NCBI RefSeq assembly: GCF_900101895.1
Contig: NZ_FMVF01000002.1
Span: 62,001 to 126,000 of the forward strand
DNA from: Flavobacterium caeni
GTDB lineage: Bacteria; Bacteroidota; Bacteroidia; Flavobacteriales; Flavobacteriaceae
Length of the DNA stretch: 64,000 bases
Direction of reading: 5' to 3'
Positions 6,210-14,883 of the stretch are shown here, in pieces. Both the position numbers and the translations under genes were made by a program. Numbering within the stretch: the first letter of the stretch is position 1; every line of letters starts with the position of its first letter. The notes below the pieces were generated by a model that ran no database searches, was not told the DNA's origin, and saw only the letters and a program-made list of their open reading frames with translations.

Positions 6210-7853
6210 ATGAAAAGGATAGGGGTATTCTTGGGGGCATTGTCGTTCTTTGGAACGCAAATCAACGCGCAAACACTTTTTTCAGACACCATGTTCGGGC
6301 AAAACGGATTGGTGAGTTGTTCGTTCGGTACGCAAAACCACAATTTGCGCCGTGTCGCGATCCAGCCCGACGGCAAGATCGTGGCGTGCGGCGAGTACAT
6401 TTTCCGCGCGCCGGGCAGTGTGCAGAATACCGTGGAAATAGCGCTCTCGCGCGTACATCCCGACGGCAGTTTCGACCACAGCTTTGGCGTCGATGGCAAA
6501 AAGCGCATCCCATTTTTGGCCAACGAAGAAATGTCGCCCGTGGCGGTCAAGATCCTCGACAACGGCAAAATCCTGCTGTTGTGCTACAAACGCTATGAGC
6601 CCAACGTGTTCTTGACGCATACCGCGCTTGTACGGCTCCATCCCGATGGCAGTCCCGACGCGAGTTTTGGCATAAACGGCATACTCGACATCGATCCTGC
6701 GGCTTCGAGCATGGCCACAGGTCTGGAAATACAACCCGACGGCAAAATACTCGTCGGCGGATACACCGGAAGCCTGCAGGTGCACGACTTGGCGGTTTAC
6801 CGCTTGCACCCCGACGGTACGCCCGATCTTACTTTTGGCGCGAACGGACTTTTTTCGATCAATTGGGGGCGCGATACGAATCCGTTCGAGGAAACCTATG
6901 ATGAAATCGATGTGCTCAAGTTGGCGCCAGACGGGTCTATTTTTGCCGCAGGCGACGTGACCCAAACCGAGCCCGATGCGCAACCCACGAGCAAATTTGT
7001 GGTCGTCAAGTTAACGCCCGATGGTGCTTTGGATACCTCGTTCGGGTCGGATGGCAGGGTGATGACCCAATTTGCCGACGACGGCACGGGACATATTTTA
7101 CGCAGCCTGGAGATCGGTGCAAACCAAACGGTGACCATCACAGGAATGACCACCAGCGCGAACGACTACTATTATGGTGTGGCCACGGCGCGCTATTTAT
7201 CGGATGGTACGCCAGACGCCGCCTATGGCAACCAAGGAGTAACTTTTTTCGACAACGGGATGACCTATCCCAAATTTGCGGTGTTCAATTCGGTGGCGCG
7301 CGAAGACGGAAAACTCCTGATGGTAGGCGTCGGAAACAACCAAGACACGCCGCTTTCGGGTGGGCAATCGACCACCCATTCGATCCTGTTGCAACTCAAC
7401 CACGACGGTACGGTAGATGAGTCTTTTGCGTCCAACGGGCTGTACTGGCCTGTTTTGCCGGGAATCAATAACGAGGTGGCTACATGGGATTTTGCAGTGC
7501 AACCTGATGGGGAATTGGTCATCGGCGGACGTTACAAAGACATCGACAACAAAAACAAAATCGGACTTTGGCGCTTGCAATCCACGGCGCTCGGAAGCAA
7601 GTCGTTTGTACAGGGCGGTTTTTCGGCCACCCCGAATCCGTTTGTAGACCACATCGACATTCGTTCTGGTTGGGGTCGAAACATGTCGGCCGAATTGTTC
7701 GATCTTTCCGGTCGAAAAGTGGCGGCCATTTCCCAGTCGGTTGCACTTGATGGAGAAACTTTGCGATTGCCCGTCGAATCGCTGCCAAAAGGAACTTATT
7801 TGCTGCGGATTTCGGACGAAAACCAGCAGTACGTTTTCAAAATGGTGAAGTAG
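6210..7853 (+). CDS. Secreted delta-60 repeat protein with T9SS type A sorting domain
   Basis: 547 residues. An N-terminal signal peptide (MKRIGVFLGALSFFGTQINA) precedes about eight repeats of the delta-60 type, each with LxPDGxxDxSFGxxG (for example VHPDGSFDHSFGVDG, LHPDGSPDASFGING), predicted to form a beta-propeller-like surface. The last 80 or so residues (NPFVDHIDIRS ... GTYLLRISDENQQYVFKMVK) are a T9SS type A sorting domain, so the protein should cross the outer membrane by type IX secretion and be anchored or released. Ligand and role are unknown. It stands alone between rtcB and the exonuclease gene. Confidence 0.88.
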   Translation: MKRIGVFLGALSFFGTQINAQTLFSDTMFGQNGLVSCSFGTQNHNLRRVAIQPDGKIVACGEYIFRAPGSVQNTVEIALSRVHPDGSFDHSFGVDGKKRIPFLANEEMSPVAVKILDNGKILLLCYKRYEPNVFLTHTALVRLHPDGSPDASFGINGILDIDPAASSMATGLEIQPDGKILVGGYTGSLQVHDLAVYRLHPDGTPDLTFGANGLFSINWGRDTNPFEETYDEIDVLKLAPDGSIFAAGDVTQTEPDAQPTSKFVVVKLTPDGALDTSFGSDGRVMTQFADDGTGHILRSLEIGANQTVTITGMTTSANDYYYGVATARYLSDGTPDAAYGNQGVTFFDNGMTYPKFAVFNSVAREDGKLLMVGVGNNQDTPLSGGQSTTHSILLQLNHDGTVDESFASNGLYWPVLPGINNEVATWDFAVQPDGELVIGGRYKDIDNKNKIGLWRLQSTALGSKSFVQGGFSATPNPFVDHIDIRSGWGRNMSAELFDLSGRKVAAISQSVALDGETLRLPVESLPKGTYLLRISDENQQYVFKMVK

Positions 7854-7910
7854 TTTGAAAGATTATGACGTAAGGTTTGGCCGTAGATTTCTTTTTACGG
7901 CGAATTAGCC

Positions 7911-7918
7911 TACCTTTG
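7911..7918 (+). promoter_or_regulatory. Promoter -7 element of the exonuclease gene
   Basis: TACCTTTG is an exact TAnnTTTG match 18 bp before the ATG at 7937. No clear -33 TTTG is seen. Confidence 0.6.
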
Positions 7919-7936
7919 TCTTTCTAACGGCATATC

Positions 7937-8713
7937 ATGGAACTCAAACTCAACAAACCCATCTGTTTTTTCGATCTCGAAACCACAGGCATCGATATTT
8001 CTAAGGACCGTATCGTCGAGATTTCGATCCTTAAGGTTTTCCCCAACGGCAACAAAGAGAGCAAGACCTGGCTCGTGAATCCCGAAATGCCGATTCCCGA
8101 AACCGCGACGGCCGTTCACGGCATCAGCAACGAAAAAGTGGCCGGCGAACCCACGTTCAAGGAACTGGCGACGAACGTTTACAACATGATCAAGGACGCC
8201 GATTTGGCTGGTTTCAATTCGGATCGTTTCGACATTCCGCTGTTGGCCGAGGAATTGTTGCGCGCGGGCGTCGATTTTGACATGAAGAGCCGCGTTTCGG
8301 TAGATGTACAGACGATTTTTCACAAGATGGAAGAACGTACACTGGGTGCCGCGCTCAAGTTTTACTGCGGCAAGTCGCTCGACAACGCGCATTCGGCCGA
8401 AGCCGATACGATGGCGACTTATGAAATTTTGAAGGCGCAGCTCGACCGTTATCCCGATCTAGAGAACGACATGAAGGCGTTGTCTGAATTCACGACGCGC
8501 AAGAAATCGGTCGATTTTGCAGGATTCATCGCCTATGACAAAGACGGTGTGGAAATATTTACGTTCGGCAAACACAAGGGCGCCAAGGTAGAAACCGTAC
8601 TCGAAACCGAACCGGGTTATTTTGGTTGGATCCAGAACGCCGACTTTCCGTTGTATACCAAGAAGGTGTTGACGGCGATCAAATTGCGCAAATTGAACAA
8701 TAAATTTTCTTAG
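7937..8713 (+). CDS. DEDDh 3'-5' exonuclease (DnaQ-like)
   Basis: 258 residues. Exo I motif FFDLETTG gives D13 and E15, Exo II GFNSDRFDIPLL gives D99 (or D96), and Exo III DNAHSAEADT gives H152 and D157, the DEDDh signature of the DNA polymerase III epsilon / RNase T group. A C-terminal extension (about 170-258, FTFGKHKGAKVETVLETEPGYFGWI) resembles the small domain often attached to stand-alone exonucleases in Bacteroidota. It probably acts in DNA or RNA 3' end trimming or proofreading. It has its own promoter. Confidence 0.9.
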   Translation: MELKLNKPICFFDLETTGIDISKDRIVEISILKVFPNGNKESKTWLVNPEMPIPETATAVHGISNEKVAGEPTFKELATNVYNMIKDADLAGFNSDRFDIPLLAEELLRAGVDFDMKSRVSVDVQTIFHKMEERTLGAALKFYCGKSLDNAHSAEADTMATYEILKAQLDRYPDLENDMKALSEFTTRKKSVDFAGFIAYDKDGVEIFTFGKHKGAKVETVLETEPGYFGWIQNADFPLYTKKVLTAIKLRKLNNKFS

Positions 8714-8719
8714 AACGAC

Positions 8720-8812
8720 AAAGCCCTAGCCCTGATAGCAGTGGAAATCCTTTTTGTGTAGCGTAGCGGAACAAAAAGATTGCAACGAATAGCAGGTTCC
8801 CGGCTCCTAAAA
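8720..8812 (+). repeat. Dispersed intergenic repeat, copy 1
   Basis: Begins AAAGCCCTAGCCCTGAT and contains AATCCTTTTTGTG facing CAAAAAGATTGCA, so it can form a long hairpin. The same pattern in reverse orientation is at 41126-41212, and a longer degenerate relative at 12430-12575. No ORF. It may act as an attenuator or terminator for the exonuclease gene. Confidence 0.6.
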
Positions 8813-8847
8813 CTCGTTCGACTTTTGACTTTCGACTTTCGACTAAA

Positions 8848-9456
8848 ATGAAAATCATCTGCATCGGCCGCAACTACGCCGCCCACATCGACGAACTCAA
8901 AAACCAGCGCCCCGACGAACCGGTCGTGTTCCTCAAACCCGATACGGCCATGCTCAAGGAATCGCCGTTTGTGATCCCTGAGTTTTCGCAGGACGTACAC
9001 CACGAACTGGAGCTTATTGTCAAGATCAACCGCGTGGGCAAATACATCGACCAAAAGTTTGCGCACAAATACTGGGACGAGATTTCGGTGGGCATTGATT
9101 TTACCGCGCGCGACCTGCAACAAAAGCTCAAAGACAAAGGCTTGCCGTGGGAAAAAGCCAAGGCTTTTGACGGTTCGGCGGTGATTGGCGACTTTATATC
9201 GAAAAAAGTTTTTAGTTCGGTAGAAAGTGTTAATTTTGAACTTCGAAAAAATAATACCACAGTTCAAAAAGGTAATTCTGCCCAGATGTTGTGGAGCATA
9301 GACGAACTTATTTCGCATGTTTCGCAGTATTTCACGCTGAAAACCGGGGACATTATTTTTACCGGAACGCCGCAGGGGGTATCGCCAGTAGCCCCGAACG
9401 ACGTCCTGGAGGGATATTTAGAGAATTACAAACTTTTTACAATTACAGTAAAATAA
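8848..9456 (+). CDS. Fumarylacetoacetate hydrolase (FAH) family protein
   Basis: 202 residues, typical of the single-domain FAH family (FAHD1-like acylpyruvase / oxaloacetate decarboxylase type). It starts MKIICIGRNYAAHIDEL, with metal-site residues in HHELELIVKI and a C-terminal TGDIIFTGTPQGVSPV. Substrate not determinable; acylpyruvates or oxaloacetate are likely. Its stop codon overlaps the start of the Hpt gene by one base (TAATG), so the two are translationally coupled. A 7-bp tandem repeat of form CGACTTT directly precedes the start. Confidence 0.88.
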   Translation: MKIICIGRNYAAHIDELKNQRPDEPVVFLKPDTAMLKESPFVIPEFSQDVHHELELIVKINRVGKYIDQKFAHKYWDEISVGIDFTARDLQQKLKDKGLPWEKAKAFDGSAVIGDFISKKVFSSVESVNFELRKNNTTVQKGNSAQMLWSIDELISHVSQYFTLKTGDIIFTGTPQGVSPVAPNDVLEGYLENYKLFTITVK

Positions 9457-9803
9457 TGGCCTTAAATTATAACCTTGCCAAGGTTTACGCGCTTTCGGAC
9501 AATGATCCCGAGTTCGTGAACCAAATCATCTCCTTGTTTGTGACCGAAGTGCCGCTCGACCTGCTTCAGGTGAAGCTCGGCATCAAGACCAAAGACCATA
9601 AATTGGCTTATGCCTATGCCCATAAAATTAAACCCACGCTCGATTTGTTGGGAATGAACAACGCGTTCGAGGAAATCCTGCAAATCGAGGCCTGGACCAA
9701 GCGCGAAGGCAAACGCAAGGAAATCAATGATACGTTTGACAGCGTCGAATCGGCGGTTGAAAAAGCGGTCAAGGAGATCAAAAAAGATTTCAATTTACAA
9801 TAG
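9456..9803 (+). CDS. Histidine phosphotransfer (Hpt) domain protein
   Basis: 115 residues from the ATG at 9456, chosen because it overlaps the previous stop (TAATG); the open frame extends further upstream but only through the FAH gene. The predicted helical bundle carries the Hpt motif AHKIKPTLDLLGM with phospho-acceptor H56. It would relay phosphate between a hybrid kinase and a response regulator in the cytoplasm. No cognate kinase adjoins it. Confidence 0.85.
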   Translation: MALNYNLAKVYALSDNDPEFVNQIISLFVTEVPLDLLQVKLGIKTKDHKLAYAYAHKIKPTLDLLGMNNAFEEILQIEAWTKREGKRKEINDTFDSVESAVEKAVKEIKKDFNLQ

Positions 9804-10203
9804 TGCGGGGTAGGGGCTTGTTTTTGCAGCCTTTCCAGCTTTAAATATTATAAAATCGTCTTCGGTTTCACTTTTTGAGAGGTGGGGTTGAAGGCGGTTT
9901 TTGTTTTTACGGTTTTTTACTTCGTACAGTTCGCCCTTCGGGCTGGGGTCTGCAACAGATGTATTTTTAAAAGTGGTAACTTGGTGCCAGGGAAGGGGGC
10001 ATTGGAAGTATACCCCAACGAAATAAAATCGATACTTAGGTACACAAAATCTGCCGAAATTGTTAAAGTTTTCGCGCTTCGGATCTGCTGCATACCAAAT
10101 CCAAGATCACGCCAAATTTCGCCGCAATACGAACGCCGATTAAACGGCAATTCCCTAATTTTACCACAATAAAAAATAACAATAAATAATAAACAATAAT
10201 ATT
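9804..10203. other. 400-bp intergenic region without a supported gene
   Basis: Holds a G-rich element (GGGAAGGGGGCAT near 9990-10003) followed by CGATAC, related to elements near 20235 and 55500, then an A/T-rich leader (10169-10202) of the AATAAAAAATAACAATAA type also seen before slipin and after ftsY. One open frame (9882-10172) looks spurious. Confidence 0.5.
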
Positions 10204-11463
10204 GTGCGCGCAGCCATCATTACCATCGGCGACGAAATCCTCATCGGCCAAATCCTAGACACCAACTCGGGTTACATCGCCAAGGCGTTGGACAAGATAG
10301 GCGTACAAACCGTAGAAATGGTTTCGATTTCGGACGATAAAACGCATATTTTAAATACTTTTTCAAAGTTTCAGGACCAAGTCGATTTGGTCATCGTCAC
10401 CGGCGGGCTCGGCCCCACCAAGGACGACGTCACCAAAAAAACGTTCTGCGACTATTTCGACGATGAACTCGTCAGCGACCCAAAGGTTTTGGCGCACGTA
10501 GAAGATTTGTTCGAAAAGTTCACGGGCAAGCGCCAGCCGTTGCTGCAAACCAATATCGATCAGGCGCTGGTGCCGTCCAAGGCGACCGTTTTGTTCAACC
10601 ATTTTGGCACCGCGCCGGGACTTTGGATGCAAAAAGACAATACCGTTTTCATGTCGCTTCCGGGCGTACCGTACGAAATGAAAGGGCTCATCGACCAGGA
10701 AATCATCCCCAAGATCGCGCGCGAATACAAACGGCCATACATTGTCCATAAAACCATTTTGACCTACGGCATGGGCGAAAGCCTGCTGGCCGATAAAATT
10801 GCCGGTTGGGAAAACAACCTTCCCGAATTCATCAAACTCGCCTACTTGCCAAGCCCCGGACGGGTGCGTTTGCGGTTGTCGGCGCGCGGCATGGACAAAG
10901 CCCTGATTGAAAAAACGATCGAACAAAAAGTACACGATCTCACGGCGATCATCGGCGACATCATCGTCGGGTTTGACGATTCAGAAACCATCGAAGTGAT
11001 GCTCGGCAAACAACTCACGCAAAAAGGCAAAACCATCGCCACAGCCGAAAGTTGTACAGGCGGCAAGATCGCACAAGTGCTCACTTCGGTACCGGGTTCG
11101 TCCAAATACTACAAAGGCAGTATCGTCGCCTACCACAAGCAAATCAAGACCGAGATGTTGGGCGTTCGGCCAGAAACGATCGCGCAACACTCGGTGGTCT
11201 CGGCCCAGGTTGCAATAGAAATGGCGCAAAACGTAAAAAAAATACTCAACACCGACTATGGCATCGGTGTCACGGGCAACGCCGGCCCCACGACCGACGA
11301 CACGCCCGAAGAAATCGGGGTGGTCTACATCGCGTTGGCCACGCCGCATGAAACCGTTGTAGAGCGCTTCAACTTTGGCCAGCCGCGCGAGAAGGTCATC
11401 GATCGCGCGGTTTCGAAAAGTTTTGAGATGTTGCAGAAAGAAGTGTTGAAGTTGAAAGACTAA
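10204..11463 (+). CDS. cinA: CinA-like protein (competence/damage-inducible, nicotinamide-nucleotide amidase)
   Basis: 419 residues from a GTG start ([26 protein letters not shown]). The N-terminal MoaB/MogA-like (COG1058) domain spans about 1-170 and has [13 protein letters not shown]. The C-terminal CinA amidase domain (about 260-419) has [45 protein letters not shown] and GVTGNAGPT. The C-terminal domain deamidates nicotinamide mononucleotide for NAD recycling. Full length. It is followed by the ribosomal protein cluster, with a simple-repeat spacer between. Confidence 0.93.
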   Translation: MRAAIITIGDEILIGQILDTNSGYIAKALDKIGVQTVEMVSISDDKTHILNTFSKFQDQVDLVIVTGGLGPTKDDVTKKTFCDYFDDELVSDPKVLAHVEDLFEKFTGKRQPLLQTNIDQALVPSKATVLFNHFGTAPGLWMQKDNTVFMSLPGVPYEMKGLIDQEIIPKIAREYKRPYIVHKTILTYGMGESLLADKIAGWENNLPEFIKLAYLPSPGRVRLRLSARGMDKALIEKTIEQKVHDLTAIIGDIIVGFDDSETIEVMLGKQLTQKGKTIATAESCTGGKIAQVLTSVPGSSKYYKGSIVAYHKQIKTEMLGVRPETIAQHSVVSAQVAIEMAQNVKKILNTDYGIGVTGNAGPTTDDTPEEIGVVYIALATPHETVVERFNFGQPREKVIDRAVSKSFEMLQKEVLKLKD

Positions 11464-11655
11464 AGACGAAAGACTAAAGACGAAAGACAAAGGACAAAGG
11501 ACAAGAAATAAAGGGAGGAACAAAAGATTGAACGGCTAACCTCAGTCAGTTTTCAATAACTCGAAAAGTTCGGAGGTGCGAAATCGAAATCGGCTGAAAT
11601 ATAGTGGGTTGTTTGGGCGGTCCTTCGGTCTTTCGTCTTTCGTCTTTCGTCTTTT
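11453..11655. repeat. Inverted pair of 7-bp simple-sequence repeats
   Basis: Left arm (11453-11506) repeats units of AAAGACG/AAAGACT and AAGGACA, starting inside the cinA 3' end. Right arm (11624-11655) is TCGTCTT repeated. The arms are reverse complements about 118 bp apart and could form a long stem. The region 11507-11623 between them has no gene. Confidence 0.55.
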
Positions 11656-11752
11656 CAAATCCGACAAAAAAAATCCAAAATATTTTTTGCAGTAAGGTTT
11701 ATTTTTCTTTTCTTTGCACCCTGATTTTGAATAACGATAAAAGAAAAGCACA

Positions 11753-11995
11753 ATGTCAAGAGTTTGTGACCTTACAGGCAAAAGAGCGATGACCGGAAAC
11801 AATGTTTCCCACGCGATGAATAAAACCAAGAGAAAATTCTCTGTGAATTTGGTTAAAAAGCGTTTCTATCTTCCTGAAGAAGGCAGATGGGTAACCTTGC
11901 GTGTGGCCGCTTCTACAATTAAAACGATCAACAAGAACGGGATTTCTGCTGTCTTGAAAAAAGCCGAGCAAGAAGGGTTTATCTCTTTGAAATAA
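11753..11995 (+). CDS. rpmB: 50S ribosomal protein L28
   Basis: 80 residues, full length: MSRVCDLTGKRAMTGNNVSHAMNKTKRKF ... EGRWVTLRVAASTIKTINKNG is the classical L28 sequence. First gene of the conserved Bacteroidota set L28 - L33 - DUF4295 - ftsY. Structural protein of the large subunit. L33 follows after 21 bp. Confidence 0.97.
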   Translation: MSRVCDLTGKRAMTGNNVSHAMNKTKRKFSVNLVKKRFYLPEEGRWVTLRVAASTIKTINKNGISAVLKKAEQEGFISLK

Positions 11996-12016
11996 TCCGT
12001 CTAATTATATTACAAA

Positions 12017-12199
12017 ATGGCAAAGAAAGGCAATAGAATCCAGGTGATTTTGGAGTGCACAGAGCACAAAGGGACTGGTCTTCCAGGAACTTCTCGTTAC
12101 ATCACGACCAAAAACAAAAAGAACACTCCAGACCGTATGGAGATCAAAAAATTCAACCCAATCTTGAAAAGGGTAACCGTTCACAAAGAGATTAAATAA
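12017..12199 (+). CDS. rpmG: 50S ribosomal protein L33
   Basis: 60 residues, [48 protein letters not shown], full length. It carries a single Cys and lacks the CxxC zinc ribbon pairs. Co-transcribed with rpmB and the DUF4295 gene, 7 bp from the latter. Confidence 0.96.
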   Translation: MAKKGNRIQVILECTEHKGTGLPGTSRYITTKNKKNTPDRMEIKKFNPILKRVTVHKEIK

Positions 12200-12206
12200 T
12201 TAAGTC

Positions 12207-12362
12207 ATGGCAAAGAAAACCGTAGCAACCCTCCAGACATCATCTAAAAGATTGTCTAAAGTGATCAAGATGGTGAAATCACCAAAAACCGGCGCCTACA
12301 CTTTCGTAGAAGGTATCATGGCTCCAGAATTGGCAGACGAATTCCTGAAGAAAACCAAATAA
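12207..12362 (+). CDS. DUF4295 family small protein
   Basis: 51 residues: starts MAKKTVATLQTSSKRLSKVIKMV and ends ADEFLKKTK. The DUF4295 family is small, basic and characteristic of Bacteroidota, almost always encoded after L33 and before ftsY, so a ribosome-associated role is suspected but not proven. It ends at a strong terminator. Confidence 0.9.
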   Translation: MAKKTVATLQTSSKRLSKVIKMVKSPKTGAYTFVEGIMAPELADEFLKKTK

Positions 12363-12382
12363 TTCAGGCTTATCATACAACA

Positions 12383-12415
12383 AAAGCTACTTTCGATAGA
12401 GGGTAGCTTTTTTGT
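12383..12415 (+). terminator. Terminator of the rpmB-rpmG-DUF4295 operon
   Basis: AAAGCTAC (12383-12390) pairs with GTAGCTTT (12403-12410), followed by a T run. Confidence 0.85.
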
Positions 12416-12429
12416 TTTATATACTTATA

Positions 12430-12575
12430 TTTGTAGCTGTTCCGGCTGTACGCTGCAAGTCCTCGCTTTTCAGGCGCTTTTTGTAATATTCCCGCTGGCT
12501 TCCGTTGGTCGCCGCGGCAATCTTCAAAAAGCAAGCCTTCAAAACTGCGGGCTTTGCGCTGCCATCCGGGCTAGA
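12430..12575 (-). repeat. Dispersed intergenic repeat, degenerate long copy
   Basis: In reverse orientation it begins CTAGCCCGGATGGCAGCG and ends GTACAGCCGGAACAGCT, the same head and tail pattern as the repeats at 8720 and 41126, with an enlarged middle. No gene. Confidence 0.45.
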
Positions 12576-12687
12576 ATTTGAAAATTTGGAAATTTGAAAA
12601 TTTGAAAATGAACTCGTTCTTAGGGAACATTTTCAAATGATTGAAAATCCAATTTTCAAATTTTCAAATTTTCAAATTTCCAAATTC
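12575..12687. repeat. Inverted simple repeat directly before ftsY
   Basis: Left arm (about 12575-12610) is built of GAAAATTT units; right arm (about 12630-12687) is the reverse complement (AAATTTTC units) and ends at the ftsY ATG. They would form a long AT-rich stem in the 5' leader that includes the ribosome landing zone. Confidence 0.55.
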
Positions 12688-13668
12688 ATGTCATTTTTCA
12701 AAAGACTATTCTCCTCCGATAAAAAAGAAGCCAACTTCACCGAAGAAGCACGCGAAACGCTCGACAAAGGCCTCGAGCAAACCAAGACGAGTTTTTTTAC
12801 CAAGCTCACCAAGGCCGTCGCCGGAAAATCAAAGGTCGACGACGACGTACTCGACAACCTCGAGGAAGTACTCGTCTCGTCCGACGTGGGCGTAGAAACC
12901 ACGCTCAAGATCATCCAGCGCATCGAAAAACGCGTGGCCGAAGACAAATACCTCGGCACCGACGAACTCAACCGCATCCTGCGCGACGAGATTGCGGCCC
13001 TGCTCTCTGAGACCAACACCCATGTCGCGTCAGAATTCACCATTCCCGCCGACAAAAAACCGTATGTGATCATGGTGGTCGGTGTCAATGGCGTCGGCAA
13101 AACCACCACCATCGGCAAACTCGCCAACCAGTTCAAGAAAGCCGGCTATTCGGTCGTGCTCGGTGCCGCCGATACGTTTCGTGCTGCGGCCATCGACCAG
13201 TTGCAAATCTGGGCCGACCGCGTGGGCGTTCCCATAGTCAAGCAACAAATGGGCAGCGATCCCGCCTCGGTCGCATTCGATACCTTGCAATCGGCCGTGT
13301 CACAAAACGCCGATGTGGTCATCATAGACACCGCGGGTCGTTTGCACAACAAAGTCAACCTCATGAACGAGCTCACCAAGGTCAAACGTGTCATGCAAAA
13401 AGTCGTGGCCGATGCGCCGCACGATGTGATGTTGGTGCTCGACGGATCCACCGGCCAAAACGCGTTCGAACAGGCCAAACAGTTTACCGCGGCCACCGAA
13501 GTATCGGCGCTTGCCGTCACCAAACTCGACGGTACGGCCAAAGGCGGTGTGGTCATCGGCATCTCCGACCAATTCCAGATTCCCGTCAAATACATTGGCG
13601 TGGGCGAAGGCATCAACGATTTGCAGGTGTTCAACAAATACGAATTCGTCGACTCCTTCTTTAAATAA
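12688..13668 (+). CDS. ftsY: Signal recognition particle receptor FtsY
   Basis: 326 residues from the ATG at 12688 (MSFFKRLFSSDKKE); an earlier in-frame ATG (12637) lies inside the simple repeat and is unlikely. A short acidic/basic A region is followed by the N domain (about 25-115) and G domain with P-loop GVNGVGKTTT (132-141), DTAGR and TKLDGTAKGG. GTPase that docks SRP-ribosome complexes at the inner membrane. Its position after DUF4295 is the usual Bacteroidota order. Confidence 0.96.
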   Translation: MSFFKRLFSSDKKEANFTEEARETLDKGLEQTKTSFFTKLTKAVAGKSKVDDDVLDNLEEVLVSSDVGVETTLKIIQRIEKRVAEDKYLGTDELNRILRDEIAALLSETNTHVASEFTIPADKKPYVIMVVGVNGVGKTTTIGKLANQFKKAGYSVVLGAADTFRAAAIDQLQIWADRVGVPIVKQQMGSDPASVAFDTLQSAVSQNADVVIIDTAGRLHNKVNLMNELTKVKRVMQKVVADAPHDVMLVLDGSTGQNAFEQAKQFTAATEVSALAVTKLDGTAKGGVVIGISDQFQIPVKYIGVGEGINDLQVFNKYEFVDSFFK

Positions 13669-13703
13669 AAAATAGCAATAAATAATAGAGAATAATAGAT
13701 GCG

Positions 13704-14774
13704 CTATTGGTACAGCGCATTTATTTTTTGCCACAACACCTCGTCAAAATCCGAAATCGCCGGATTCTGATCGTCGGCGGCATCGCCCATCCGGATCACG
13801 ATCATTTTTCGCGACGGCACCACGTAGATCTTTTGGTCGTTCATGCCCAAAGCCATGTACATGTCGCCCGGCCCCGAAGGGATAATGCTGCCGGGGAATT
13901 CCAACTGCGATTGCGGCAAACGAAAACTCGACTCGCCGTTGATCCACCACAAATACCCGTACGATTCATTGATGTCTTGCGTTGGATGCGTGGCCGTTTC
14001 AAAGAAGCTGGCGTTTACGATTTGTTGCCCTTCCCATTGCCCGTTGTGCAGCGCGAGCAACCCGAAGCGTGCCATGCTGCGCGCGGTGCTCCAGTATATG
14101 CTCAAATCGCCGGTTTGGATCCAGGCGCCCGTCATGCCTATTTTGTTCTTGAGTTGCGTGCTGAAGTAGCTGTCCCAGGTTTGTCCGGTGGCTTCGGCCA
14201 CCACATCCTGTAGTTTCACATAGACGTTGTCGTAGGCCCAGCGCGTTCCCGCAGCCGCGGCAAACGTCAAACAGTCGGGCGAAACGCAATCGTCGTTGCC
14301 CGCGTCCTGTAGCCCCGAGGTCATCGACAACAAATGCTTGATCTTGATCTGGTTTTCCTGTTCGGTGGTTGCGCTTGTCCATCCGTTGCCCAAATAGGCG
14401 TTTACAGGGTCGTCTACCGACAAAAAGCCTTGTTGTTGCGCGATGCCCGTGACGGTGGCGGTCAACGTTTTTCCCGCGCTGGCCCAATACCATGGCGAAC
14501 TTGCCGTGTGGTCGCCAAAATAATGCTCGATGACGATACGCCCGTTTACGAGCACCATAAAACTTTTGGTGTGTTTCGATTCCAGGTAGTCGAGCAAAGG
14601 TTGTTTGGCTTGGTTGTTCCACTGCAGCGCATCGAGCGATCGGGTTTCCCAGGTGTTGCCCGAAAGCGGCGGGAAATAATCGGTTTCTGTAGGTGTGGTT
14701 GGCGTTGTCGGGGCATCTGATGAAGAAGAACAGCCCAACATCGACACGGCGATCAATACAAGCAAACGTTTCAT
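13704..14774 (-). CDS. Serine hydrolase lipoprotein (beta-lactamase class C family)
   Basis: 356 residues. Lipoprotein signal MKRLLVLIAVSMLGCSSSS with the lipobox cysteine at 15, then a Thr/Pro-rich linker. The catalytic domain has SxxK as SAGK (in WYWASAGKTLTATV) and YxN as YDN (in RWAYDNVYVKL). This family includes DD-peptidases, esterases and class C beta-lactamases; the substrate cannot be named. Located in the periplasm or at the outer membrane. It converges on ftsY; its 5' end is divergent from the small lipoprotein gene. Confidence 0.87.
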   Translation of the reverse strand: MKRLLVLIAVSMLGCSSSSDAPTTPTTPTETDYFPPLSGNTWETRSLDALQWNNQAKQPLLDYLESKHTKSFMVLVNGRIVIEHYFGDHTASSPWYWASAGKTLTATVTGIAQQQGFLSVDDPVNAYLGNGWTSATTEQENQIKIKHLLSMTSGLQDAGNDDCVSPDCLTFAAAAGTRWAYDNVYVKLQDVVAEATGQTWDSYFSTQLKNKIGMTGAWIQTGDLSIYWSTARSMARFGLLALHNGQWEGQQIVNASFFETATHPTQDINESYGYLWWINGESSFRLPQSQLEFPGSIIPSGPGDMYMALGMNDQKIYVVPSRKMIVIRMGDAADDQNPAISDFDEVLWQKINALYQ

Positions 14775-14871
14775 GGCGGGATTTTTTGCGCGTTAGAGCC
14801 TAAAGATACGCAATAGTTTAACCGACGCTAAAAATAGTACCGATGGGTTGGCAGGTCGTCGGCAAAATGGC

Positions 14872-14879
14872 TAATTTTG
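14872..14879 (+). promoter_or_regulatory. Promoter -7 element placed 4 bp from the start codon
   Basis: TAATTTTG is an exact TAnnTTTG match and the ATG of the lipoprotein gene begins at 14884. Transcription would start at about the ATG, giving a leaderless mRNA. Confidence 0.55.
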
Positions 14880-14883
14880 CAAC

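Noticed and set aside
9882..10172. 96-codon ORF between Hpt and cinA
   Set aside because: Atypical composition with no motif; overlaps the G-rich repeat element and a simple A-rich leader.
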